A stretch of 64,000 nt of DNA from Synechococcus sp. WH 7805 (lineage in GTDB: Bacteria; Cyanobacteriota; Cyanobacteriia; PCC-6307; Cyanobiaceae): the NCBI RefSeq assembly GCF_000153285.1, contig NZ_CH724168.1:355823-419822 (forward strand), given 5' to 3'. Numbering within the stretch: the first letter of the stretch is position 1; each line of letters begins with the position of its first letter. This document shows positions 36,715-45,149 of the stretch, piece after piece. Below the pieces are notes generated by a model that saw only the letters and a list, made by a program, of their open reading frames with translations, ran no database searches and was not told where the DNA came from. The translations under genes were made by a program, and so were the position numbers.

Positions 36715-37632
36715 TCAGGAATCCAGCTCGATGCGTGTCACCCAGTGACGGAATTCCTCATCCCGGCCTTCGGTGATGGCGATCAGCCGTTGACGCAAGG
36801 CATCCATGACGGGACGTTGATTGGAGAGAACCGTGGATTCCAACTGACGGATCGGCGTGATCTTGGCAGCCGTTCCGGTCAGGAACACTTCATCAGCGAT
36901 AAAGAGCTCTGTCTTGTCGACCGGTCGCTCGATCACGTTCAGTCCCATCGATTTCGCCAGTTCGATCACGCTGGCGCGGGTGATCCCCTCAAGGATGTCC
37001 TGATCCACTCCAGGTGTGATCAGATCGCCATCCCTGACGATGAACAGATTCATCCCGCTGGCTTCACTCACCTTGCCACGGGTGTTCATCAGCAGTGCTT
37101 CGTCGAATCCGCTGCTCACGGCCTCCGTCTTGGCGAGTGAGCTGGTGATGTAGGCACCGCTGATTTTTCCCCTCAGTGGCAGGGACCGGTCTTCCTGCCG
37201 TGTCCAGCTGCTGATCCTGCAGCTCACACCCTCTGGTGACAGATAGTCGCCGAGTTCGAGGCCATAGATCAGGAAATCGGTCTCGATGTCGTGAAGCCTG
37301 GGAGCGATCCCGAGATCGCTGGTGTAAACGAAGGGTCGTAGATAAATCGGTGTTGCGGGTCGATTGGCTCTCAACATCGTCACCAGTGCATCCATCACCG
37401 TGGCCTCACTCAGATCCGCCAGCAGGAGACGGGCGCTTTGAGACAGCCGACGTGCATGCCGTTCTGGTCGGAACAGCAGCATGCCTCCGGGCTTGGAGGG
37501 ATCTGGAATCGCTCGCATCCCTCCGAAAGCTCCAGTCCCGTAGTGCAGAGCATGGGTCGCCACCGAGACCTTGGCTTCCTCGAACGGAACGCAGCGTCCC
37601 TGGAACCAGGCATAGGGAAGGAACTGATGCAT
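36715..37632 (-). CDS. ilvE: Branched-chain amino acid aminotransferase
   Basis: PLP enzyme of class IV that makes leucine, isoleucine and valine from their 2-oxo acids. Motifs: ATHALHYGTGAFGGMRA, RLSQSARLL, RGKISGAYITSSLAK around the PLP lysine, and ALLMNTRGKVSEASGMNLF. DEVFLTGTAAKITPI is near the end. Length 305. Same strand as metH, with 82 bases between. Divergent from cobN with a 72-base gap. Confidence 0.96.
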   Translation of the reverse strand: MHQFLPYAWFQGRCVPFEEAKVSVATHALHYGTGAFGGMRAIPDPSKPGGMLLFRPERHARRLSQSARLLLADLSEATVMDALVTMLRANRPATPIYLRPFVYTSDLGIAPRLHDIETDFLIYGLELGDYLSPEGVSCRISSWTRQEDRSLPLRGKISGAYITSSLAKTEAVSSGFDEALLMNTRGKVSEASGMNLFIVRDGDLITPGVDQDILEGITRASVIELAKSMGLNVIERPVDKTELFIADEVFLTGTAAKITPIRQLESTVLSNQRPVMDALRQRLIAITEGRDEEFRHWVTRIELDS

Positions 37633-37704
37633 CGATGACGATCCGATGATCAGATCTTCTCACTTGCGCGCACCGGGGAGTCGATCACTCGGGACAATGG
37701 GCTG

Positions 37705-40700
37705 ATGCATCGTTTAACCAGTCTCCCCGGAGGCGATACCGACGATCCGGTTGCTTATGTCGAGCAGCCGAGCGCTGAAGTGCTTTTTCTCAGCAGTGCC
37801 AGTACGGATCTGTCTGCTCTGGCAGGATTTTTGGAGGGTTCTCCCTCGAAGGAATGGGATGGCCGGATTCGTGCACTCCCGCTCGATGCCCTGAACCATC
37901 CTGCACAGATCGATCACTACCTCTCAAATTGCACATCGCTCACACGCCTGATCGTTGTGCGCCTCCTCGGAGGACGGGGGCATTGGTCCTACGGATTGGA
38001 CCAGTGCTCTCTCTGGGAATCCGCCAGAACTGAGCGGAGACTTCTCGTTCTTGCTGGAACCGCCGATCAGGATCGCGAGCTTCACAGCCTCGGATCACTT
38101 CCTGAAGGTTTCTGCGACGCCATGGCTCTTCTGCTCCGAGAGGGTGGAGCAGACAATCTGGACATCTGGCTGTCGGGTCTCCGTTGGATTCTCGAGAGCG
38201 ATCCCGACCGATCGGGATCCCAGGCACCACCGTTGCTCACGGCAGTTCCCACTCCTGATCCTGATCCCTATGACTGGCAGGAGGAGTCGGGCACACGGGT
38301 CGGCGTGCTCCTCTACAGAGCGCATCGCCAGTCTGGTGATCTGCTCTGGTGCGATGCACTGCTGAACGTTCTTCGCCAGCGCGGACTCTCTCCCCGAGCT
38401 CTCTGGGTGAGCAGCCTCCGTGACGCCGCTGTGCAGGAGGCCGTCCAACGGATGTTCAGCCATCAGCAGGTTGCCCTGGTGATCACCACGACATCCTTCG
38501 CATCGGTTCAGTTTTCGGAAGCTGGTCTGGGCGCTCCGCTCTGGGACGGTCTCGATTGTCCAGTCCTTCAGCTCCTGAGTTCATCGCGTCCACGCAGTTC
38601 CTGGTTGTCGTCGTTTCAGGGTCTTGATCCCATCGATCTCTCTCTGCAGGTTGTTCTTCCTGAACTGGATGGGCGGATCACGACAAGAATCGGCGCTTTC
38701 CGTGAAGTGCTCAAAGCCGACGATCGGCTTTGCACGGCCGTGAAGCGACTCGAACCCGACAGCGCAGGGATCAACTGGATCGCTGACCATGCCCTCGCCT
38801 GGGTCGATCTTCAGACGACCGGTGCAAGTGAACGGCGCCTGACGCTCCTTTTGGCCAACTATCCAGTCCGCAATGGACGTTTGGCGAACGGTGTGGGGCT
38901 CGATACCCCAGCCAGTTGCCTGAACATCCTTCGCTGGCTGCAGGACGAGGGATTCGATCTTGGACGTCAGCCCTTGCCCCAGGATTCCGATGCTCTGATG
39001 GCGATGATTCTTGCCGGGCGGACCAACGATCCGGAGAGTCATCTCAGGCCTCCCCTGACCCACCTCCCGCTCGAGACCTATCTGAGCTGGTGGTCAACGC
39101 TTCCGCAATCGGCCCGTGACGTGATTGAACGCCGCTGGGGGCAGCCCCGTAGTGCTGAAGATCTCGATGCCGACGGATTCGCCATCCACGGAATCCGATT
39201 CGGAAAGGTCACCGTGCTGGTGCAACCGAGTCGTGGGTATGACCCGGAGCAGCTCAGTGATCTCCATTCACCGGATCTTCCTCCTCCCCATCGCTATTTG
39301 GCCCAATACCTCTGGTTGCGCCTTGTGGAGCGCTGTCAGCTGATGATCCATGTGGGCAAACATGGAAGTGCCGAGTGGTTACCGGGTAAGTCCGTCGGAC
39401 TCAGCGCGTCGTGTGCCCCTTCCCTGGCCCTTGGTCCAATCCCCCATCTCTATCCCTTCATCGTCAACGACCCGGGTGAAGGATCCCAGGCCAAACGTCG
39501 CGGCCATGCCGTGATCATTGATCATCTGACGCCTCCGCTTGGCAGGGCTGGATTACACGGATCCCTGCTCTCTCTTGAATCACTGCTGGATGAGTACATC
39601 GAGGCGCGTCAGCTCGGCGCGTCCCGCTGCCGCGCTCTGGAACAACAACTCAGTGCACTGCTCGTTGAATTGGATTGGCCTGGTCGTCCTGAAACACTCG
39701 ATGCGGTCTCCGAGTTCTCACACTGGAGCGCAACCCTTGAGCAGGTCGAAACCTATCTCTGCGAGCTGAAGGAAGCCCAGATCCGCACCGGATTGCATCG
39801 ACTGGGTGAACTGCCCTCATCAACATCGCTTCTCGAACTGCTAATCGCTATTGCCCGAGCTCCTGTTGCAGACCGACCGGGTCTCACCCAATGGATTGCT
39901 CGCGAGTGCAAGCTCAGTGTTGATCCTTGGGGCGATGAGGACGGACTGCTCCTGGTTGATCACGACAGAACCGTTCTGCGTGCCCTGGGTGCGCCAGCCT
40001 GCCGTCGGGTCAGTGATGCGGTTGAGTGGTTTGAGGGGCAAGCGCAACGGCTGTTGCAACGGTTGTTGGGTCTAGAGCTCGAAGCTTCAGGCGATGCTTC
40101 GTTCGCGCTGGCTGATCCGCTGATCCGCGTTTTCGAGGGACCATCGCTTCCTGCACCGCTTGAGTTCATCAGGACGGACCTTTGGCCTCGACTTCAGCAC
40201 TGTGGGACGCGGGAACGAGATGCCTTACTGGCGGGGATTTCAGGGCGACGCGTATCGAGCGGTCCGTCCGGAGCACCCACCCGGGGACGGGATGACGTGC
40301 TTCCAACAGGACGTAACTTCTACTCCGTTGATCTGCGTGGACTGCCCACGGAGGCAGCCTGGGATCTTGGTCGGCGCAGTGCCGAACAGCTGGTGGAGCT
40401 CTACGAGCTGGAGCACGGTGAACCGTTACGCCACCTTGCCTTGTCGGTGTGGGGGACAGCGACCATGCGTAATGGTGGGGAAGACATCGCCCAGATGTTC
40501 GCCTTGCTCGGCGTCCGCCCTGTCTGGGACGGCCCGACCCGACGGATGGTGGATCTCGAGCTGATACCTCTCACCTTGCTTGAACGGCCGCGGGTGGATG
40601 TGACTCTGCGCATGTCCGGTTTGTTTCGGGATGCCTTTCCCCAGCTTCTGGGCTGGGTGAATCGTGCGCTCACCCTGGTTGCTGGACTGAATGAGCCGGA

Positions 40701-41481
40701 CTCGGAGAATCCTCTGGCTCATCTCACCCGATCGGAAGGACCACAGTCCAGGCTGTTCGGTTCAGCACCGGGAGCCTATGGAGCCGGTCTTCAGGCCCTG
40801 ATCGATTCAGGTCAGTGGGAGCGGCGGTCTGACCTGGGCGAGGCTTATCTCGCCTGGAGCTCCTGGCGTTACGACGGCGATGCCGTGGGCCATGCGGACC
40901 GAATTGGTCTTGAACAGGCTCTTCGCTCGGTGCAGGTGGTGATCCACAACCAGGACAACCGTGAACACGACCTCCTGGATTCCGACGATTACTACCAGTT
41001 CCAGGGAGGTCTGGCCGCCGCTGTCGAGCAGGCCGGTGGTCAGACACCCAGCCTTCTGTTCGCAGATCACTCTCGTCGCGAACGTCTGCGCATCCATGGC
41101 CTTGAACGGGAGATCGACAAGGTTGTCCGCAGTCGTCTGCTCAACCCCCGTTGGATCGAGGGGATGCAACGGCATGGGTATAAAGGGGCCTTCGAAATGG
41201 CTGCCAGCCTCGACTATCTCTTTGCCTACGACGCCACAACAGGAGCTGTTCCCGATTGGTGCTACGCCCAAATTGCGGAACATTGGCTGCTGGATGACGA
41301 CGTTCAGGCGTTTTTGCAGAGAGTGAATCCCTGGGCTCTACGGGACATGGCTGAACGGCTGCTCGAGGCATCCCATCGCAAGCTGTGGAGCAATGCAGAT
41401 GATTCCCTCCTCAAAGGGATCAAAGCATTGCTTCTGGCGGCTGAACGAAGGGTCGAATGCGGTGGTGGCTTGTACGAATGA
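37705..41481 (+). CDS. cobN: Cobaltochelatase subunit CobN
   Basis: Large subunit of the ATP-dependent enzyme that inserts cobalt into hydrogenobyrinate diamide for cobalamin. The 1258-residue protein has the CobN/ChlH core: QLMIHVGKHGSAEWLPGKSV, HLYPFIVNDPGEGSQAKRR, and GLPTEAAWDLGRRSAEQL in the C-terminal half. HGSAEWLPGK and the length fit CobN better than the magnesium chelatase ChlH. It lies two genes from metH, the main B12 user here. Confidence 0.93.
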   Translation: MHRLTSLPGGDTDDPVAYVEQPSAEVLFLSSASTDLSALAGFLEGSPSKEWDGRIRALPLDALNHPAQIDHYLSNCTSLTRLIVVRLLGGRGHWSYGLDQCSLWESARTERRLLVLAGTADQDRELHSLGSLPEGFCDAMALLLREGGADNLDIWLSGLRWILESDPDRSGSQAPPLLTAVPTPDPDPYDWQEESGTRVGVLLYRAHRQSGDLLWCDALLNVLRQRGLSPRALWVSSLRDAAVQEAVQRMFSHQQVALVITTTSFASVQFSEAGLGAPLWDGLDCPVLQLLSSSRPRSSWLSSFQGLDPIDLSLQVVLPELDGRITTRIGAFREVLKADDRLCTAVKRLEPDSAGINWIADHALAWVDLQTTGASERRLTLLLANYPVRNGRLANGVGLDTPASCLNILRWLQDEGFDLGRQPLPQDSDALMAMILAGRTNDPESHLRPPLTHLPLETYLSWWSTLPQSARDVIERRWGQPRSAEDLDADGFAIHGIRFGKVTVLVQPSRGYDPEQLSDLHSPDLPPPHRYLAQYLWLRLVERCQLMIHVGKHGSAEWLPGKSVGLSASCAPSLALGPIPHLYPFIVNDPGEGSQAKRRGHAVIIDHLTPPLGRAGLHGSLLSLESLLDEYIEARQLGASRCRALEQQLSALLVELDWPGRPETLDAVSEFSHWSATLEQVETYLCELKEAQIRTGLHRLGELPSSTSLLELLIAIARAPVADRPGLTQWIARECKLSVDPWGDEDGLLLVDHDRTVLRALGAPACRRVSDAVEWFEGQAQRLLQRLLGLELEASGDASFALADPLIRVFEGPSLPAPLEFIRTDLWPRLQHCGTRERDALLAGISGRRVSSGPSGAPTRGRDDVLPTGRNFYSVDLRGLPTEAAWDLGRRSAEQLVELYELEHGEPLRHLALSVWGTATMRNGGEDIAQMFALLGVRPVWDGPTRRMVDLELIPLTLLERPRVDVTLRMSGLFRDAFPQLLGWVNRALTLVAGLNEPDSENPLAHLTRSEGPQSRLFGSAPGAYGAGLQALIDSGQWERRSDLGEAYLAWSSWRYDGDAVGHADRIGLEQALRSVQVVIHNQDNREHDLLDSDDYYQFQGGLAAAVEQAGGQTPSLLFADHSRRERLRIHGLEREIDKVVRSRLLNPRWIEGMQRHGYKGAFEMAASLDYLFAYDATTGAVPDWCYAQIAEHWLLDDDVQAFLQRVNPWALRDMAERLLEASHRKLWSNADDSLLKGIKALLLAAERRVECGGGLYE

Positions 41482-41489
41482 CGTACTGG

Positions 41490-42059
41490 TCAGTTGTTGA
41501 GGTCGCGGACCATTGCACGGAACGGATCGATTGAGCCGGGCTTGCTGCTTGGAGCGGCGCCACCACGAGTCGGGACTGGTTCTTCCTGAGGCTTGAGTTC
41601 TTCCTTGCGTGCAACGGGCGCGGAATCAGGCGCACTGGGAGTATTGACTCCAGATGCCTTCAGAGCACTGCCTTTGAGCTTTTGATCCAGCTCCGTCTTG
41701 GTCATGGTCTCGGCGAACGTCTTTTTCACCGGCTTGGGAATCCCGTCCTTGATCAAACTTTCCATGGGCTTTTCAGCCTTCCGATCCCCGAGACCATCGC
41801 TGCGTTTGTCCACCTTGAGATCGAGGGCGTCCACCTCAGTGACGAGTTCTTTGCCGCCAGGGTTATCAAGCGTGCCAGGGAAGGTACGACGGATGGTCTT
41901 GGCTTCCCGCATGTAATCCCTGTTCCCAAGGGTCGAGGAACTGTCACTATCGAGGTAATAGGCCTCGGGCTTGGGTTTTGCCTGCTTGGGTCCGGTGGCC
42001 TCACGGGTCCGATCGGAATCGGAGGAACCGGAATTGAGCAGACGGTCGAAGAAACCCAT
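41490..42059 (-). CDS. Hypothetical low-complexity protein (189 aa)
   Basis: Starts MGFFDRLLNSGSSDSDRTRE and is hydrophilic throughout. Lysine/proline/alanine-rich stretches surround a more ordered centre (YMREAKTIRRTFPGTLDN, LVTEVDALDLKVDKR). No signal or membrane segment, and probably largely disordered. It ends with SIDPFRAMVRDLNN, a possible short binding motif. I do not recognise it. First of a run of minus-strand genes with PHP and hemJ. Confidence 0.75.
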   Translation of the reverse strand: MGFFDRLLNSGSSDSDRTREATGPKQAKPKPEAYYLDSDSSSTLGNRDYMREAKTIRRTFPGTLDNPGGKELVTEVDALDLKVDKRSDGLGDRKAEKPMESLIKDGIPKPVKKTFAETMTKTELDQKLKGSALKASGVNTPSAPDSAPVARKEELKPQEEPVPTRGGAAPSSKPGSIDPFRAMVRDLNN

Positions 42060-42086
42060 ACCCGAGATCAGGGACGTTGGTTGAAC

Positions 42087-42743
42087 TTAGCGACCTCTTA
42101 GGTCAACTCCGTGGCTGTCGGTTCCACACGTACGCAAAAGGCCAAGGTTCTTCAACTGATCATCGATCTGTTCACAGACCATCGGAGTCCACTGCCACTG
42201 CGTTTGCATGTCGTAGTCGTACCAGGCTTCGCCACCATCGATTCCCAGATCGGCAGCGGCATTGATCAGGTCACGGAATCCCAGCCTGTAACGCGCTGGA
42301 TGAGCCAATACGGCCAGTCCACCAGCCTCGTGAATCGCTTTAACAACGGTGTCGGCACGCAACGCTTCACCGACGGCTGCATCCCCGTGGTTATAAACCG
42401 CCAGAGCTCGATGCCTCGGCTCGAAGCCGAGGGCCAGGACGTGCACCAAGCAACCGCGCAGAGTGCAGCTGATTTCCATTCCAGTCCAGAGCGTTGGTGC
42501 TGGATGGTCCAGCTCTGTTTGGGCCTCTAGCCAACTCTGCATGGGCAGGTAGGCAGCAGAGGAATGGTGATCTGTCACTGCGAGGTGACGCAGTCCATGA
42601 CTGCTCGCTTGTTGGATCAAATCCTCTGGTCGAAGACTCCCATCACTGCAGATGGTGTGACAGTGAAAATTGAGCTCGTCAGGACAGCTCAAAGGGCCGA
42701 CTGTCTCTAAGACCGCGCGGAGAGGATGCTGCTCAGCTGGCAT
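42087..42743 (-). CDS. PHP-domain phosphoesterase
   Basis: Metal-dependent phosphoesterase of the polymerase-and-histidinol-phosphatase family. The metal motifs are in order: NFHCHTICSDGSL, LAVTDHHS, VLAHPARYR and CGTDSHGVD. Length 218. RNase AM/YciV-type members degrade RNA or pAp, but the substrate here is not determinable. It starts inside the end of hemJ (11-base overlap). Confidence 0.88.
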   Translation of the reverse strand: MPAEQHPLRAVLETVGPLSCPDELNFHCHTICSDGSLRPEDLIQQASSHGLRHLAVTDHHSSAAYLPMQSWLEAQTELDHPAPTLWTGMEISCTLRGCLVHVLALGFEPRHRALAVYNHGDAAVGEALRADTVVKAIHEAGGLAVLAHPARYRLGFRDLINAAADLGIDGGEAWYDYDMQTQWQWTPMVCEQIDDQLKNLGLLRTCGTDSHGVDLRGR

Positions 42744-43320
42744 GACCAGACTCCGCAGCGATGGATTCAGCTTTCAGCCGGCGCCACCGGGCATAGAACT
42801 GAATGGAAGCAGCCATGAAGACCACCAGACCCACGATGAACCAGGTGGCTGCACTGGTTGGGAATTGTGATTTGAAGACCACAAGCATCACCACGATCAC
42901 CAAAAGCAGCGTTGGCAGTTCATTCAGGGCGCGTAACTGTTTTCCGCTCCACTGACAGTGACCTGCCTGGAGTTGTCCCATCAGCCGGTAACAGAACCAG
43001 TGATAAACAAGCAAAGCGGCAACGAACGCAAGCTTGACGTGCATCCAACCCTGTTGCAGCCAGGTCGGTTGAGCCACCAGCAATCCGATCGCCATCGTGA
43101 CCGCCACGATCATCCCCGGGGTTGTGATGATGTTCGCCAGTCGCTTTTCCATCAGCCCGTACTGGCTTTTGAAGGCCAAGCTCAGGTCTGGATCCATCTC
43201 ATCGGCCTCCACGTGATAGATGAAGAGACGCACGAGATAGAAGAGGCCTGCAAACCAGACCACGACACCAACGATGTGAAGGGTCTTGAACCAGAGATAG
43301 GCCTCGGGAGGAAGCGTCAT
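42733..43320 (-). CDS. hemJ: HemJ-type protoporphyrinogen IX oxidase
   Basis: Membrane enzyme oxidising protoporphyrinogen IX before the haem/chlorophyll branch point; HemJ is the usual form in cyanobacteria. It begins LPPEAYLWFKTLHIVGVVVW with the conserved histidine near residue 15, then MEKRLANIITTPGM, WMHVKLAFVAALLVYHWF, and LNELPTLLLVIVVMLVV. Four to five membrane helices. I start at ATG 43320; the frame extends to 43347. Confidence 0.92.
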   Translation of the reverse strand: MTLPPEAYLWFKTLHIVGVVVWFAGLFYLVRLFIYHVEADEMDPDLSLAFKSQYGLMEKRLANIITTPGMIVAVTMAIGLLVAQPTWLQQGWMHVKLAFVAALLVYHWFCYRLMGQLQAGHCQWSGKQLRALNELPTLLLVIVVMLVVFKSQFPTSAATWFIVGLVVFMAASIQFYARWRRLKAESIAAESGHAS

Positions 43321-43356
43321 CGCTAGGGAAGGACTGAAAGGGACCATAAGCAGGCT

Positions 43357-44844
43357 TCAGGCCAGCCCGTCAAGAAACTCGGACGCGCATCGCTGGTGAG
43401 CCAGGAGAGTTTCTGGATCCATGCGATCAAGGTTCCTTGCCATCATCGCCAGTCGGTATTGCTTTCGGAAAAAGTCTTCGTGGCGCTTGATGAAACTCCA
43501 GAACAGTCCGTCCCAGACGTCACACCAGGCACCCTTCTTGTAGTCGGACATCTTGCGGACATAATTCGAGCCTGAGAGATAGGGCTTGGTGGTGAAGAGT
43601 CCTCCGTCAGCGAATTGGCTCATCCCGAAGACGTTGGGAACCATCACCCAGTCGTAGGCGTCCACAAACAGCTCCATGAACCATTGGTACACCCGTTGGG
43701 GGTGAAAGCCGCAGAGAAGCATGACGTTTCCAAGCAGCATCAACCGTTCGATGTGATGGCAGTAGCCACTGCTCAGGGCGTGGCCGATGGCGTCATCAAT
43801 TGGAGGGAGTCCCGTTGTCGCGGTGTAGAAAGCATCTGGGATTGGTCTGTCCTCAAACTTCCAGAAATTGCTGTTGCGCATGGCCACACCATGCCTGCGA
43901 TACATCACGGCCATGAATTCCCTCCATCCCACGATCTGACGGATGAATCCCTCCAGGGAATTGAGGGGAATGTCACCGTCCGCAGCTCGTTCCAATGTGC
44001 GATCCAGAATCTGCTGCGGCGTTAGAAGGCCGATGTTCAGCATGGGTGTGAGCACGCTGTGCCACATCACCCGATGCTGGGTGCTGATTGCATCCTCATA
44101 CGCACCGAAATCCCGCAGGCGATACTCGAGAAACGTTTGCAGCCACCGATCCGCGTCCTCATGCCGAATTGGGTAGCTGAAGGCCTCCCAGCTGCCGATG
44201 AAGGGCAGCGCCTCAGACTCGAGTTCTTTGCGGGCTTGTTCGACTTCGGCACCGTTGCGGTGCGAGGGTTCAGCTGGAACGCTGATCCCTTTCGGAAGCT
44301 TCTTGCGATTGTCGGCATCGAAACTCCAATGGCCACCGAGCGGTCCTCCGTCGTCTTCTAGAAGCAAGCCCATCCGCCGGCGCTGTTGCTCGTAGAACTT
44401 GGCCATGAAGGGTTTGCGTCCGCTGGCGAAGTGCTCCTCAACCATCGACGCTGGTGTGAGGAACATCGGTGAGGCCAGGATCCGTAGCTCTCCCCCCGTG
44501 CGATCCACGAACCGACGCAGGCGCTTCTCGAGCAAATCGTCGAGCGGATCAGCAAGGTGGTAACTGACGAACCCTGATGAACGAAGAGCTTGAAGGTGAT
44601 CCTCGGTTGTGCTCGCTTCGTGATGTCGGCGGTAGAAAACTGTGTAACCCCGATGTCGCAATGTCTCGGCATAGACCGTCATCGTGGCTCTGTGCAGCAG
44701 AAGACGTTGCCTATGAACCCGGATCGGCCAGTGAGGATCGGTGCCGAAAAGGAGCGGGTCTTCGATCAGGGCTACGGGACGACCTTTGGTGATCGCCGGA
44801 TGGTCCGCGAACAACTGATGGGGATAAACAAGAGCGATCTCCAT
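43357..44844 (-). CDS. FeS-BCP-family photolyase/cryptochrome
   Basis: Flavoprotein of the bacterial cryptochrome/(6-4) photolyase (PhrB-like) family, expected to use light for DNA repair or signalling. The N-terminus is the DPRP-type domain (ALVYPHQLFADHPAI). The FAD domain has LNSLEGFIRQIVGWREFM, YCHHIERLMLLGNVMLL, VPNVFGMSQFADGG and MSDYKKGAWCDVWDGLFW. Length 495. In PhrB four cysteines hold a 4Fe-4S cluster. Here the CxxC pair expected after MSDY is KK-GA, and only C362, C378, C441 and C486 exist in the whole protein. It is followed upstream by a small exported protein and uvrC. Confidence 0.9.
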   Translation of the reverse strand: MEIALVYPHQLFADHPAITKGRPVALIEDPLLFGTDPHWPIRVHRQRLLLHRATMTVYAETLRHRGYTVFYRRHHEASTTEDHLQALRSSGFVSYHLADPLDDLLEKRLRRFVDRTGGELRILASPMFLTPASMVEEHFASGRKPFMAKFYEQQRRRMGLLLEDDGGPLGGHWSFDADNRKKLPKGISVPAEPSHRNGAEVEQARKELESEALPFIGSWEAFSYPIRHEDADRWLQTFLEYRLRDFGAYEDAISTQHRVMWHSVLTPMLNIGLLTPQQILDRTLERAADGDIPLNSLEGFIRQIVGWREFMAVMYRRHGVAMRNSNFWKFEDRPIPDAFYTATTGLPPIDDAIGHALSSGYCHHIERLMLLGNVMLLCGFHPQRVYQWFMELFVDAYDWVMVPNVFGMSQFADGGLFTTKPYLSGSNYVRKMSDYKKGAWCDVWDGLFWSFIKRHEDFFRKQYRLAMMARNLDRMDPETLLAHQRCASEFLDGLA

Positions 44845-44846
44845 CG

Positions 44847-45149
44847 TCAGCGGCCCTCACCCGCTAAACGGCAGGCCCTGCGGCCAACGGCGGTTGCATA
44901 AGCACGGTCTACGGGTCCAGAGCTTGGGCTTAGCTGCCCTGCCAGGCAGTTCATCACCACTTTTTCCCGATGACCCTGCTGGTCATTCAGTTTCAGCACC
45001 AGTTGCCAGTGGTTCTTCGCACTGCGCGTGATGTCATCAGCGCAGACCGGCCCCGTACAGAGTCCTGGTGAGGCGTTCGCTGCTCTAGGACACCAGAGAC
45101 TTGACAGCATGCCAATCAGGCAGAGGATCAACGGCAGAACGCGGATCAT
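44847..45149 (-). CDS. Small exported cysteine-containing protein (100 aa)
   Basis: Clear signal peptide ([20 protein letters not shown], cleavage likely after ANA), then a short mature domain with four cysteines (LCTGPVC, NCLAG, RACRL) that could form two disulfides. The middle reads as beta-rich (WQLVLKLNDQQGH). Not recognised. Its ATG overlaps the uvrC stop (TGATG), and the photolyase follows two bases after its own stop, so it lies inside a repair operon. Confidence 0.75.
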   Translation of the reverse strand: MIRVLPLILCLIGMLSSLWCPRAANASPGLCTGPVCADDITRSAKNHWQLVLKLNDQQGHREKVVMNCLAGQLSPSSGPVDRAYATAVGRRACRLAGEGR

